This document shows, piece by piece, positions 45,553 through 54,296 of a stretch of 64,000 nt of DNA (its first letter is position 1; the number at the start of each line of letters is the position of its first letter). Under the pieces are notes generated by a model. That model did not search any database. It was not told the origin of the DNA and was given only the letters and a program-made list of their open reading frames with translations. Source of the DNA: Cellulomonas timonensis (GTDB taxonomy: Bacteria; Actinomycetota; Actinomycetes; Actinomycetales; Cellulomonadaceae); the NCBI RefSeq assembly GCF_900046455.1, contig NZ_FCOT01000011.1:434001-498000 (forward strand), written 5' to 3'. Made by a program: the position numbers and the translations under genes.

Positions 45553-46313
45553 CGAGCTGCCTCCGTCGATCGGTCGGTCGGATTCGTCAGTGCGGTGTCG
45601 TGCGGCGGCGACCAGCCCCGGTACCCGAGGTAGGACGCCAGGACGAGCCCGACGCCGAGGACGGCGCCGGCGAACACGTCGGACGGGTAGTGGGCGCCGA
45701 GCATCACCCGGTCCAGCGCTGTGGCCACCGTGAGCGACGCGGCGCCGATAACCGCTCCCGCCTTCTGCCAGCGGTTGCGCAGGAGCGGCCAGATGAGCAC
45801 GACGAGCGCCGTCGTCCAGGCGGCCGTGGTCGAGGCGTGGCCCGACGGGAACGAGTAGCCGGGGACGTGGGCGATCGGGTCGTCCAGCACCGGCCGGGCC
45901 AGGCGCGCCACCTCCTTCGCCACGTTCGCGAACCCCCACGCCGCGAGCATCGTCCCGAGCGCCCACCAGGTCCGCGTCCTCATCCCCGTCCGCCACCAGA
46001 CCAGCAGGCACACGGCGGCGACCGGGAAGATGAGGCGACGTCCCTCGAACGCCCACTGCCAGGCGAGCAACGCGTCGACCAGGGCCGGGCGGGCCGCGGC
46101 GAACGAGGTGGCCGCTGCCACGGCGCCCTGGTCGAACCCCACGAGCGGATCCCACTGGTCGCGGACCAGCAGGCCTAGGGCGAGCACAGCCGACGCCGTC
46201 GCGGCAGCCGCCGCGGCGGCACGCAGCAGCCTGCCGGCGCGGCCAGGCGCTCTCGTCGCGGCACGCGTGGACAAGGGGTCGTGGCGCCCGGAGCGCAGAG
46301 GGGTGCGGCTCAT
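45549..46313 (-). CDS. PAP2-family membrane phosphatase
   Basis: A 254-residue membrane phosphatase, first gene of the unit. Motifs: KEVARLARP, PSGHASTT and DRVMLGAHYPSD. The first residue of the third motif is Asp where Ser is usual (SR), but the Arg and His are kept. The N-terminal 45 residues are basic and Ala-rich before the first helix. ATG 46313 is preferred to the frame extension to 46382. Confidence 0.85.
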   Translation of the reverse strand: MSRTPLRSGRHDPLSTRAATRAPGRAGRLLRAAAAAAATASAVLALGLLVRDQWDPLVGFDQGAVAAATSFAAARPALVDALLAWQWAFEGRRLIFPVAAVCLLVWWRTGMRTRTWWALGTMLAAWGFANVAKEVARLARPVLDDPIAHVPGYSFPSGHASTTAAWTTALVVLIWPLLRNRWQKAGAVIGAASLTVATALDRVMLGAHYPSDVFAGAVLGVGLVLASYLGYRGWSPPHDTALTNPTDRSTEAAR

Positions 46314-46470
46314 CGGCGAAACGTTCCCACAAGAGCGCAGACGTGGCTCGTTGAGCGGGAAGGGCGCCCGCGAGCAGGCCACCCACTGCGCGGTTGGCCG
46401 CGATGACGGCGCAGTTCTCAGCGATGGCCGGGGGAGAGGGGAGAGGCCGCAGCCTGCCTAGGCTGGGACC

Positions 46471-47274
46471 ATGGCGCCTGTCCAGCTTCGATCGCTTCCC
46501 TCGCTGCACACGACCGAGGTCCCCGGCACCGGTCCCGGCATCGTGTTCCTCCACGGCCTCTTCGGTCAGGGGAAGAACTTCTCCGGCATCGCCAAGGCGC
46601 TCAGCCCCGAGTTCCGCTCGCTCCTCGTGGACCTGCCGGACCACGGCCTGTCGGAATGGACCGAGCGGCTCGACTACACGGTCATGGCCGACGCCGTCGC
46701 GGCCCTCATCCGGGAGCGCAGCGGCGGCGAGCCCGTGCACGTCGTCGGGCACTCGATGGGCGGCAAGACGGCCATGCAGCTCGCGCTGCGGCACCCGGAC
46801 CTGGTGGATCGACTCGTGGTGGTCGACGTCTCACCGGTGGCGACGGCCGGCACAGGGGAGTTCGCGCATCTGCTCGACGCGCTCGCCGGGCTCGATCTCG
46901 CCACCCTCGGCACGCGGGCTGATGCGGACGCCGCGCTCACCGGCCCGATCCCCAACCCGACAGTCCGGGGCTTCCTGCTGCAGAACCTGCGCAGAGACGA
47001 CACGGGGGCGTGGGCGTGGCGGGCGAACCTCTCGATGCTCCGGCGTGAGCTGCCGGCCATCTCCGGCTTCCCCGCGTGGGACGGCGCCCCCTTCGACCAC
47101 CCGGTGCTCTGGATCGCGGGCGAGCGGTCGGACTACGTCACGCCGGAGCGCGTGCCTGCGATGCGCGCGCTGTTCCCCCGTGCCCGCCTGCTCACCGTCA
47201 AGGACGCCGGCCACTGGGTGCACTCCGAGCGGCCCGACATCGTGATCGAGGCGCTGCGGGTGTTCCTGGGCTGA
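46471..47274 (+). CDS. Alpha/beta-fold hydrolase (YbfF-like esterase)
   Basis: A 267-residue cytoplasmic esterase-like protein. IVFLHGLFGQGKNFSGIAK has the oxyanion HG, VVGHSMGGKTA carries the nucleophile serine near residue 91, and the catalytic His lies in DAGHWVHSERPD. A catalytic Asp is likely near LWIAGERSDYV. Natural substrates of this group are unknown. The last 63 bases have a near-copy at 36785-36847. It diverges from the PAP2 unit. Confidence 0.9.
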   Translation: MAPVQLRSLPSLHTTEVPGTGPGIVFLHGLFGQGKNFSGIAKALSPEFRSLLVDLPDHGLSEWTERLDYTVMADAVAALIRERSGGEPVHVVGHSMGGKTAMQLALRHPDLVDRLVVVDVSPVATAGTGEFAHLLDALAGLDLATLGTRADADAALTGPIPNPTVRGFLLQNLRRDDTGAWAWRANLSMLRRELPAISGFPAWDGAPFDHPVLWIAGERSDYVTPERVPAMRALFPRARLLTVKDAGHWVHSERPDIVIEALRVFLG

Positions 47275-47276
47275 GC

Positions 47277-47885
47277 CTAGGCGCCCGCCGTGGGTAGGGC
47301 AGCAGGCGGGGCGAGGGTCAGCCACTCCTCGTCCACCTCGAAGCCCACGGCCCGGTTCGCCGCGAGGATGGCGGAGTTCTCCGACGAGCCACCGGTGCGG
47401 AAGGCCGTGACGCCGCAGTCGAGGAGGTCGAGCACGGACGCCGCCTTGACCGCGGTCGACAGTCCGCGCCCGCGGCGCCTTGCCGCCACGACGGTGAAGT
47501 CCACCTCGGCGTGCTCGGGCTCGATGTCGACGAAGGTCATCGCGGCGAGCGAGCCGTCCGCATCGACGATCCCGTAGGCGCGGCGGGACGGGCTGACCGT
47601 CGCCCGTGACGCGGTGAGGGGCGCGTGCGCCGTCGCCTCACGACCCGGGTAGTCATTCGCCGTGGCCGCGTCGAGGGCCAGGATGATCGCCACGTCGTCG
47701 GCGGTCAGCGCACGGACCTGCCCGATGGGCGTCGCTCGGGCCACGAGGGCGCCCAACCGCGCCCGGTCGCAGTCCGCCGCATCGAGCTGGGCGCCCCACG
47801 AGCGGGCCGCCACGACCCAGCCGTCGCGCTCAAGAACCGACCGTTCGGGGGCGTCGGACCTGAGGATGCGCACTCCGCTCGTCAT
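47277..47885 (-). CDS. GNAT-family N-acetyltransferase
   Basis: A 202-residue GNAT-fold protein. Motif A is seen as VDFTVVAARRRGRGLSTAVKAASV (R-R-x-G-x-G/S-x-A acetyl-CoA loop), followed by FRTGGSSENSAILAANRAVGFE, the family's asparagine motif. The N-terminal half is poorly conserved, so the substrate is unknown. ATG 47885 is the first start in frame. It converges with the hydrolase gene with two bases between stops. Confidence 0.85.
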   Translation of the reverse strand: MTSGVRILRSDAPERSVLERDGWVVAARSWGAQLDAADCDRARLGALVARATPIGQVRALTADDVAIILALDAATANDYPGREATAHAPLTASRATVSPSRRAYGIVDADGSLAAMTFVDIEPEHAEVDFTVVAARRRGRGLSTAVKAASVLDLLDCGVTAFRTGGSSENSAILAANRAVGFEVDEEWLTLAPPAALPTAGA

Positions 47886-47975
47886 GCCGGGATCGTCTCA
47901 CCCACGCTCGCCAAGTGGTTGAGCAGAGACGGGCGCTCACCGGGGAAATGCGTTCTCCTCTCCGCGCGCCCGCTG

Positions 47976-48446
47976 CTACCCGATCGGCACGATCTCGAAC
48001 ACCGGGTGCTCGGCGGCCTCCGCGGCGAAGGCCTCGACGGGGTCGCTCTTGTCGGCCCGGAAGTACCGGCGCGGCGGCCCGGTGATCGCGAGGTACTCCT
48101 TGAGCACTGGCGCAGCCTCGTCGGGGCCGAGCTCGCGCACGGCGCAGTCCTCGGTGCGGCCCCCGCGCTGCAACGTGACGCGGCCGGACGCCCGGGCGTT
48201 GTGCACCCACGACACCTGGCCGTACGGGGACACGAGCCACCGGCGGCCGTCGCGTTCCACAGGGGTGACCGGATGGGTGAGCGGTTGGCTGGTGCGGCGA
48301 CCGGTGGTGGTGAGCATGTAGGAGCGCGGGAAGAGCCTTCGGCGGATGAGGAGCCCGACCACCGAGTCCATCGCGCGGCGTCCGCGTCCGGTGCGGAACG
48401 TGGGCAAGGGCTCGGCGCCCTCGGTACCGTCGGGGCGTTGCGGCAT
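47976..48446 (-). CDS. Deazaflavin (F420)-dependent nitroreductase-family protein
   Basis: A 156-residue protein of the DUF385/DDN family. The pattern MLTTTGRRTSQPLTHPVTPVERDG with YGQVSWVHNARASGRVTL is typical; these split-barrel proteins bind coenzyme F420 (or flavin) and reduce quinones or nitro compounds. Cofactor use here is inferred from the family. It diverges from the GyrI-like gene. Confidence 0.85.
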   Translation of the reverse strand: MPQRPDGTEGAEPLPTFRTGRGRRAMDSVVGLLIRRRLFPRSYMLTTTGRRTSQPLTHPVTPVERDGRRWLVSPYGQVSWVHNARASGRVTLQRGGRTEDCAVRELGPDEAAPVLKEYLAITGPPRRYFRADKSDPVEAFAAEAAEHPVFEIVPIG

Positions 48447-48533
48447 CTCGGTCTCCTCGGCGTCAGATGCTCAGGGCAGCACGGTATCCGGGTTTGTCCC
48501 GATCTCAGCGTGGCCCCACGGTCAGGAGTCTCC

Positions 48534-49154
48534 ATGCAGTCGTACGACGTCAAGAAGGCGCTCCCCGGGCTCTACGCGCCGAAGCCCGGCGACTTCCACG
48601 TGGTGGACGTCCCGGAGATGGCGTTCCTGATGCTCGACGGGCATGGCGACCCGAACACCTCCGAGGCCTACCGGGACGCGATCGAGGCGCTGTACACCGC
48701 GTCCTACGCCGTGCGCGCCGTCGCGAAGGCGCAGGTGGAGACGGTGCACACCGTCGGCCCGCTGGAGGGGCTGTGGTCGGCCGACGATCCCGCGGCCTTC
48801 CGCGCCCGCGACAAGGCGGCGTGGGACTGGACGATGATGATCCACCAGCCGGACTGGATCACCGTCGAGATGGTCGACGAGGCGCTGGCGACAGCCCGGA
48901 AGAAGAAGGGGCTGCCGGCGCTGGACCTGGTGAGGTTCGAGCGGTACGACGAGGGTCGCAGCGTGCAGATCCTGCACGTCGGGTCCTATGACGACGAGGC
49001 GCCGACGCTCGAGCGGTTGCATCAGGAGTACATGCCGACGCATGGGCTCGACTTCAACGGCCGCCATCACGAGGTCTACCTGTCCGACGCGCGCAAGACC
49101 GAGCCCGCGAAGTTGCGGACGGTGCTGCGGCAGCCGGTGCGGCCGCGCGGCTGA
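48534..49154 (+). CDS. GyrI-like small-molecule-binding domain protein
   Basis: A 206-residue protein made of a GyrI/SOUL-like domain alone, without a DNA-binding part. It starts MQSYDVKKALPGLYAPK; FLMLDGHGDPNTSEAYRDAI and the end ARKTEPAKLRTVLRQPVR match the stand-alone GyrI-like family. Such proteins bind or hydrolyse hydrophobic cations in some cases; no ligand is predicted. ATG 48534 follows CAGGAG. Confidence 0.85.
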   Translation: MQSYDVKKALPGLYAPKPGDFHVVDVPEMAFLMLDGHGDPNTSEAYRDAIEALYTASYAVRAVAKAQVETVHTVGPLEGLWSADDPAAFRARDKAAWDWTMMIHQPDWITVEMVDEALATARKKKGLPALDLVRFERYDEGRSVQILHVGSYDDEAPTLERLHQEYMPTHGLDFNGRHHEVYLSDARKTEPAKLRTVLRQPVRPRG

Positions 49155-49186
49155 GTCGCCAGCCGCGCGGCCCTCCGGAGCGGCTG

Positions 49187-50488
49187 CTACCGCCCGCCGC
49201 GCATGGCCTTGAGGATCACGTCGTGCACGTGGGTCGAGTGCTGCGCCCGGGCCAGCAACTCCGCCGACGGGCCTTGTGCTGTCAGCGGGGTCGCGGCGCC
49301 GGTGTGGGAGCCGGTGGTCCAGTCGATGGTGAACTGCAGATCGGACCCGGCGATGGGGAACGGCCCGTCCTCGCTGGACTGCAGCACGTCGGGGCTGGTG
49401 CTGCCGGTGTCGGTGGACTCGTCGTCGGGGTCGACATTCTCGATGGCGAGGCCGCCGGTCTCGTGGTCGCCGACCACGACGATGAGCGTGTTGCGGTTCT
49501 TGGCCGCGAACTCGGTGATCAGCGCGACCGTCTCGTCGAGGGCCTGGCCGGCCGTGAGCGTGAGGGTCGCATTGTTGTTGTGCTCCATCTCGTCGATGCC
49601 CTCCTCCTCGACGAGCAGGAAGAAGCCCTGCCGGTCGCGGGAGAGCACGTCAAGCGCCTTCTGTGTCATGTCCCGCAGCGGCACCACCGGGTCGTAGACA
49701 TCGCCCTCGCCCTCGGGGGCCTGCTGGAACATCTCCTCGTTGGCGAACAGCCCGAGCAGGCGCTTCGCCTTGGTGGCGGCGAGCTCCTCGGGGGTGCTGA
49801 CGTACGTGTACCCGGTCTCCTGGGCGCGCGTGATGAGGTTCCCGATGGTGCTCTTGCTGACCTCGGGCGGGCTGTCCGCGGGGTCGTCCGGGTAGGCGCC
49901 GACCTCGCCGACGGGCAGCCACCAGTCCTCGCCGCCGCCGAGGATGACGTCGGGGCGGGAGTCGTCGATGTACTGCCGGGCGATCTCGCTCTGGTCGCCC
50001 CGATCGGGGACATGCGCGCCGAACGAGCCGGGTGTGGCGTCGGTGACCTGCGCGGTCGTGACGAGCCCGGTTGCCTTGCCCAGTGCCTTCGCGTCCTCGA
50101 GGAGGGTCGTGACGGGGTTGCCGTCCAGGTCGACCCCGATGGCGCCGTTGTAGGTGCGGACGCCCGTGGAGAACGCGGTGGCCGACGCGGCCGAGTCTGT
50201 GACGGCGTCCTCGGTGTCCGCCGAGTCGGTGTACGTCCAGCCGGCGTAGCGGAGGGAGTCCATCGCGAGCTGCCCGTCCTGGCCGACGGTGGCCAGGCGG
50301 ATGGCGTCCCGCGCGGCGATGCTCATGCCGTCGCCGACGATGAGGATGACGTTCTTGGCGGTCTGCCCGCCCTTGCCATGGTCGCCGCCTCCGCGGTCCC
50401 CCTGTGCGCCGCCGGCCAGCAGCCCCACGATGAGAGCCGCCGTTCCCGCGCTGCCTATGAGTGCGTGTCGTGAGTCGAAGAGTCGCAT
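49187..50488 (-). CDS. phoA: Secreted alkaline phosphatase
   Basis: A 433-residue PhoA-family enzyme that frees phosphate from monoesters outside the cell. An N-terminal signal (LIGSAGTAALIVGLLAGGAQG) precedes the mature start. Metal ligand Asp53 is in IVGDGM, the nucleophile Ser99 in VTDSAASA, FFLLVEEEGIDEMEHNNN holds Glu/Asp ligands, VVVGDHETGG the Asp-His pair, and GSHTGA plus THV further metal histidines. Pho-box control is not seen upstream. Confidence 0.93.
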   Translation of the reverse strand: MRLFDSRHALIGSAGTAALIVGLLAGGAQGDRGGGDHGKGGQTAKNVILIVGDGMSIAARDAIRLATVGQDGQLAMDSLRYAGWTYTDSADTEDAVTDSAASATAFSTGVRTYNGAIGVDLDGNPVTTLLEDAKALGKATGLVTTAQVTDATPGSFGAHVPDRGDQSEIARQYIDDSRPDVILGGGEDWWLPVGEVGAYPDDPADSPPEVSKSTIGNLITRAQETGYTYVSTPEELAATKAKRLLGLFANEEMFQQAPEGEGDVYDPVVPLRDMTQKALDVLSRDRQGFFLLVEEEGIDEMEHNNNATLTLTAGQALDETVALITEFAAKNRNTLIVVVGDHETGGLAIENVDPDDESTDTGSTSPDVLQSSEDGPFPIAGSDLQFTIDWTTGSHTGAATPLTAQGPSAELLARAQHSTHVHDVILKAMRGGR

Positions 50489-50602
50489 CGTTGCTGCCCC
50501 CTAGGTGGAACGTCGTTGTTCACCTCGACTTCGCCAGGGCCGTGTGGGCCCCGCGTTCTCGACCGTACGCCCGTCGTCGGAACGCGCATCCCGAGCGCGG
50601 GT

Positions 50603-50636
50603 CTGCCCCCGCCCGGTGGGAACCGGACGGGGGCAG
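50603..50636 (-). terminator. Hairpin after the GH31 gene
   Basis: CTGCCCCCGCCCGGT and ACCGGACGGGGGCAG form a 15-bp stem with one mismatch and a four-base loop. It lies 19 bases after the GH31 stop on the minus strand. Confidence 0.8.
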
Positions 50637-50654
50637 TGGCAGTCGCAAGAAGGG

Positions 50655-52976
50655 TCAGGCCAGTCGCGCTGTTCCCGCCTCGGCCGCGACCAGGCGGCCG
50701 TCGACACCTTGCAGTGACCAGCCGTCGGCCACGTCGGCAGACTTCGCGACAAGGCCGGCCCCCTCCCGGCGCACCGTGAACGCCGCCGTGGACCCGTCGG
50801 GCCGCGCGACCTCCACCGTGCGCGACCAGTCCTCGGCCTCGCCGGGGTGCACCAGCAGCGTGAGGTCGACCAGGTGGTCGGTGTCGGGCCGGTCCTCCTG
50901 CGCGCCGAGGGGGACCACTGCGCCGGGGCGCAGGTAGACGGGCAGCGAGTCGAACTCGTGCCGTTCCCGGCGCCAGCCGCCGCCGTCCACGAGCTCGCCG
51001 GTGAGGAGGCTCGCCCAGCGGCCCTCCGGCAGGTAGAGCTCGACGTCGCCCTCGGTGCTGAACACCGGCGCGACGAGCAGGTCCCCGCCGAGCATGTACT
51101 GCCGGTCGACGTAGGTGACCGACGGGTCGCCGGGGAACTCCAGGAGCATGGGCCGCATGACCGGCGTGCCGGTGGCGTGGGCCTCGCGCCCGGCGCCGAG
51201 CAGGTAGGGCATGAGCCGGTTCTTCAGGCGGGCGAACCGTCGGGCGACGCTGACTGCGCTCTGCGGATCGGCCTCGTCCTCGCCGAACATCCACGGCACG
51301 CGGTAGGAGTCGGAGCCGTGCATGCGGCTGTGGCTCGACAGCAGCCCAAAGGCCGTCCACCGCTTGAACACGGCGGCGTCCGGGACACCCTCGAAGCCGC
51401 CGATGTCGTGGCTCCAGTAGCCGAAGCCGCTGAGGGCCAGCGACAGCCCGCCGCGCAGCGTTTCGGCCATCGAGGCGTAGGAGGCGGTGGAGTCGCCGCC
51501 CCAGTGCACGGGGAACTGCTGGCCACCGGCGCTGGCCGAGCGCGCGAAGAGCACAGCCTCGCCCTCGCCGCGCTCCTCGACGAGCACCTCGTGCACCGCC
51601 TGGTTGTACAGGTGGGCGTACAGGTTGTGCATGCGCAGGGGGTCGGAGCCGTCCGCCCACACGACGTCCACGGGGATCCGCTCGCCGAAGTCCGTCTTGA
51701 AACTGTCGACGCCCTGCCGCACGAGCGCCCGCAGCTTGTCCTTGAACCAGGCCGTGGCCTCGGGGCTGGTGAAGTCGACGAGCCCCATGCCCGCCTGCCA
51801 GCGGTCCCACTGCCAGACGCTGCCGTCGGCCCGCTTCACTAGGTAGCCCGCCGCCATGCCCTCGTCGAACAGGGGGGACTGCTGGGCGATGTACGGGTTG
51901 ATCCACACGCACACGCGCAGGCCCCGCGCGTGCATCCGCTCGAGCATGCCGTCCGGGTCGGGGAAGACGCGCGGGTCCCACTCGAGGTCGCACCAGTTGA
52001 AGTCGCGCATCCAGAAGCAGTCGAAGTGGAAGACGCTCAGCGGGATGTCGCGCTCGGCCATGCCGTCGATGAAGCTGTTGACGGTCGCCTCGTCGTAGTC
52101 AGTGGTGAAGCTCGTGGTGAGCCACAGCCCGTAGCTCCACGCGGGCACCTCGGCGGGGCGCCCGGTCAGGGCGGTGTACCGCTCCAGGATCGTCTTCGGA
52201 TCGGGCCCGTAGATGACGTGGTACTCGAGGGTCTCGCCCTCGACGGAGAACTGGACCCGCTCCACCGCCTCGGAGCCCACCTCGAAGGAGACGTGCCCGG
52301 GGTCGTTGACGAACACCCCGTAGCCGCGGTTCGTCAGGTAGAACGGGATGTTCTTGTACGCCTGCTCGCTCGACGTGCCGCCGTCCTCGTTCCAGATGTC
52401 GACGGCCTGGCCGTTCTTCGCGTACGGGCCGAAGCGCTCGCCCAGCCCGTAGACGACCTCGCCGACGCCCAGGTCGAGCTGGGCGAGCATGTAGCCCGTG
52501 GCCGGGGCCGTGCGGAGCTGGATCGGCCCGCGGTCGATGGCGGCGTCGGGGGCCACCGAGGCCCAGGCCATCGACTTGGCGGCGCTGCGGGTGACGACCT
52601 GGTCGCCGGCCTGGAAGCGGAGCTCGAAGCTGGTCCCGACGTCCAGGTGGGCGGTGAGGGCGCCGCTGGTGAGCTGGCCGTGGCCGTCCTCGACGGTGGC
52701 GGTGGGGCGCGCGTCGCCAGCCACGTCGAGGTCGAAGCGCCGGGGGTCGGGGCGGCCCTTGTGGTGGGTCACGCGCACGGTGATGACGTTGTCCATCGGC
52801 GCTGAGAGGACTGTGGTCAGGACCGGCTGGTTGAGGGTGGCGCCGCGCGTGGTGATGGTCTTGGTGGGCGCGATCGCGGTGAGCGTGCCGTCGCCGGCGA
52901 CGATCCGGTCCACCTCACGGGCGTAGTGCAGCCCCACGCCAGGGCGGGCATGCCAGAAACCATCGGTGAACTTCAT
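50655..52976 (-). CDS. GH31 alpha-xylosidase (YicI type)
   Basis: A 773-residue cytoplasmic glycoside hydrolase that would release alpha-linked xylose from xyloglucan or isoprimeverose-type oligosaccharides. The nucleophile Asp lies in SFKTDFGERIP (about residue 427), the YicI-type sequence that separates alpha-xylosidases from alpha-glucosidases, and the acid/base Asp in HWGGDS (about 492). No signal peptide. ATG 52976 overlaps the LacI gene's stop by four bases, so the two are co-transcribed. Confidence 0.92.
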   Translation of the reverse strand: MKFTDGFWHARPGVGLHYAREVDRIVAGDGTLTAIAPTKTITTRGATLNQPVLTTVLSAPMDNVITVRVTHHKGRPDPRRFDLDVAGDARPTATVEDGHGQLTSGALTAHLDVGTSFELRFQAGDQVVTRSAAKSMAWASVAPDAAIDRGPIQLRTAPATGYMLAQLDLGVGEVVYGLGERFGPYAKNGQAVDIWNEDGGTSSEQAYKNIPFYLTNRGYGVFVNDPGHVSFEVGSEAVERVQFSVEGETLEYHVIYGPDPKTILERYTALTGRPAEVPAWSYGLWLTTSFTTDYDEATVNSFIDGMAERDIPLSVFHFDCFWMRDFNWCDLEWDPRVFPDPDGMLERMHARGLRVCVWINPYIAQQSPLFDEGMAAGYLVKRADGSVWQWDRWQAGMGLVDFTSPEATAWFKDKLRALVRQGVDSFKTDFGERIPVDVVWADGSDPLRMHNLYAHLYNQAVHEVLVEERGEGEAVLFARSASAGGQQFPVHWGGDSTASYASMAETLRGGLSLALSGFGYWSHDIGGFEGVPDAAVFKRWTAFGLLSSHSRMHGSDSYRVPWMFGEDEADPQSAVSVARRFARLKNRLMPYLLGAGREAHATGTPVMRPMLLEFPGDPSVTYVDRQYMLGGDLLVAPVFSTEGDVELYLPEGRWASLLTGELVDGGGWRRERHEFDSLPVYLRPGAVVPLGAQEDRPDTDHLVDLTLLVHPGEAEDWSRTVEVARPDGSTAAFTVRREGAGLVAKSADVADGWSLQGVDGRLVAAEAGTARLA

Positions 52977-54037
52977 GGGACGGTGCCTTTCGACTGCGAG
53001 CTGGCCCGAGGCGGCCGAGTGGCGCCGGCGGGAGGGGATGTGGTGTCGCCGAGCTGGAGCTCACACGGGATGAGCGCCTGGACGAGCGGGGTCGCTGGGT
53101 CGTCGAGGCGGTCGACCATCGAGTCCACGCTGAGCCGGCCGAGCTCGGAGCCCGGGGCGACGAGGGTGCTGACGGGGGGATCGGACATGGCCGCCGCGTC
53201 CGCTGAGGTCGCGAGGCCCAGCACGGACATGTCGCGGGGGATCGAGCGCCCGTGGGCGGTGAGGCCGGCGAGGAACGTGGGCAGCGCGTCCTCGTTGAGG
53301 ACGAGCGTCGCCGTCGTCTCCGGGTGGTCGCGCAGCAGGTCAGCGGCGGCCGCGCGGCCCCCGGCGGGCGTCTGCGGGGCAGAGACGATCACCGGCGCGA
53401 GCCCGCGTCGGAGCATGCCGCTCTCGAACGCGTCGCGGGTGCGCGCGATCGGCCCGTAGCCGACGAGGCGGGGGGAGGCGATCTCACCGAGCAGCAGCGC
53501 GATGTGCTGATGCCCCAGGGCGGTGAGGTGGTCGAGGCCCGACTCGACGGCCCCGGCGAAGTCCATGTCGACGTACGCCAGGCCGGATGGCTCCGCGGTG
53601 CGCCCGATCAGCGCGAACGGGAGGTCGAGCCGCTGCAGCAGGGGGATGCGGGCGTCCTCGGCGGTGACCTCCATGAGGAGCACGGCGTCGACGAGGCCGC
53701 CGGTCACGTACTCCTCGAGCTGCGCGGGGTCGTTGCTCACCGGCCAGAGGACCAGGTTGAACCCGCGGGCGCTCGCGGCCACGGCGGCGCTGGTGAGGAC
53801 GCCCAGCGCGGTGTTGCCGAGGCGGTGCTCGAGCGCGGGGAAGACGAGGGCGAGGTTGCGGGTCCGGTTGCTGGCCAGGGCCCGGGCGAGCACGTTCCGG
53901 CGGAAGCCGAGCTCGTCCATCGAGGCCTGGACGCGGGCCCGCGTCGCGGCGGAGACCGGCTTGGTCCCGTTGACGACGAACGACACGGTGGCGATGGACA
54001 CGCCCGCATGCCGGGCAACCTCGCGCATGGTGGCCAT
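52973..54037 (-). CDS. LacI-family transcriptional regulator
   Basis: A 354-residue repressor. The helix-turn-helix REVARHAGVSIATVSFVVNG and hinge helix ALASNRTRNLALVFP are typical, followed by a sugar-binding-protein-like core. Its gene forms an operon with the GH31 gene and diverges from a sugar importer; the region between contains two AAACCG-type palindromes. So it probably controls both operons in response to a xylose-containing sugar. ATG 54037 after GGAGG is chosen over GTG/ATG further up. Confidence 0.92.
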   Translation of the reverse strand: MATMREVARHAGVSIATVSFVVNGTKPVSAATRARVQASMDELGFRRNVLARALASNRTRNLALVFPALEHRLGNTALGVLTSAAVAASARGFNLVLWPVSNDPAQLEEYVTGGLVDAVLLMEVTAEDARIPLLQRLDLPFALIGRTAEPSGLAYVDMDFAGAVESGLDHLTALGHQHIALLLGEIASPRLVGYGPIARTRDAFESGMLRRGLAPVIVSAPQTPAGGRAAAADLLRDHPETTATLVLNEDALPTFLAGLTAHGRSIPRDMSVLGLATSADAAAMSDPPVSTLVAPGSELGRLSVDSMVDRLDDPATPLVQALIPCELQLGDTTSPPAGATRPPRASSQSKGTVP

Positions 54038-54090
54038 GCCGCCTCCTCGATCCGTCATTGGTCGGTGTCGAAGCCCATCATAGACAGGAG

Positions 54091-54104
54091 GTAAACCGCT
54101 TTGA
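54091..54104. promoter_or_regulatory. LacI-type operator 1
   Basis: GTAAACCGCTTTGA is a near palindrome centred on CG, the hallmark of LacI-family sites. It overlaps the -35 element of the importer promoter and lies 54 bases upstream of the LacI start, so it could repress both directions. Confidence 0.7.
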
Positions 54105-54130
54105 CAGTCGCCGCGAGCCGTGCGTACTCT
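54101..54130 (+). promoter_or_regulatory. Promoter of the sugar-importer operon
   Basis: TTGACA (54101-54106), an 18-base spacer and TACTCT (54125-54130) form a good sigma-70-type promoter reading to the binding-protein gene. Operator 1 overlaps the -35 and operator 2 lies 30 bases after the -10. Confidence 0.65.
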
Positions 54131-54159
54131 CGCCTCTCACGGCGACTCCCGCGTCTGAC

Positions 54160-54173
54160 GCAAACCGGTTTAC
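54160..54173. promoter_or_regulatory. LacI-type operator 2
   Basis: GCAAACCGGTTTAC contains the perfect palindrome AAACCGGTTT. It is centred 69 bases from operator 1, a distance that allows looping between two dimers, and lies downstream of the likely transcription start. Confidence 0.8.
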
Positions 54174-54296
54174 CGCAGAGCGGCACAATGCGGCGGAGGA
54201 CGACTGCGGACTGCCGGGACGGTAGGTCTTCGTGCCGTTCACCGGTGCGTCGGGCCTGACCTCGACACTTGAATGACTGGCAAAGGAGCTGGAGTC

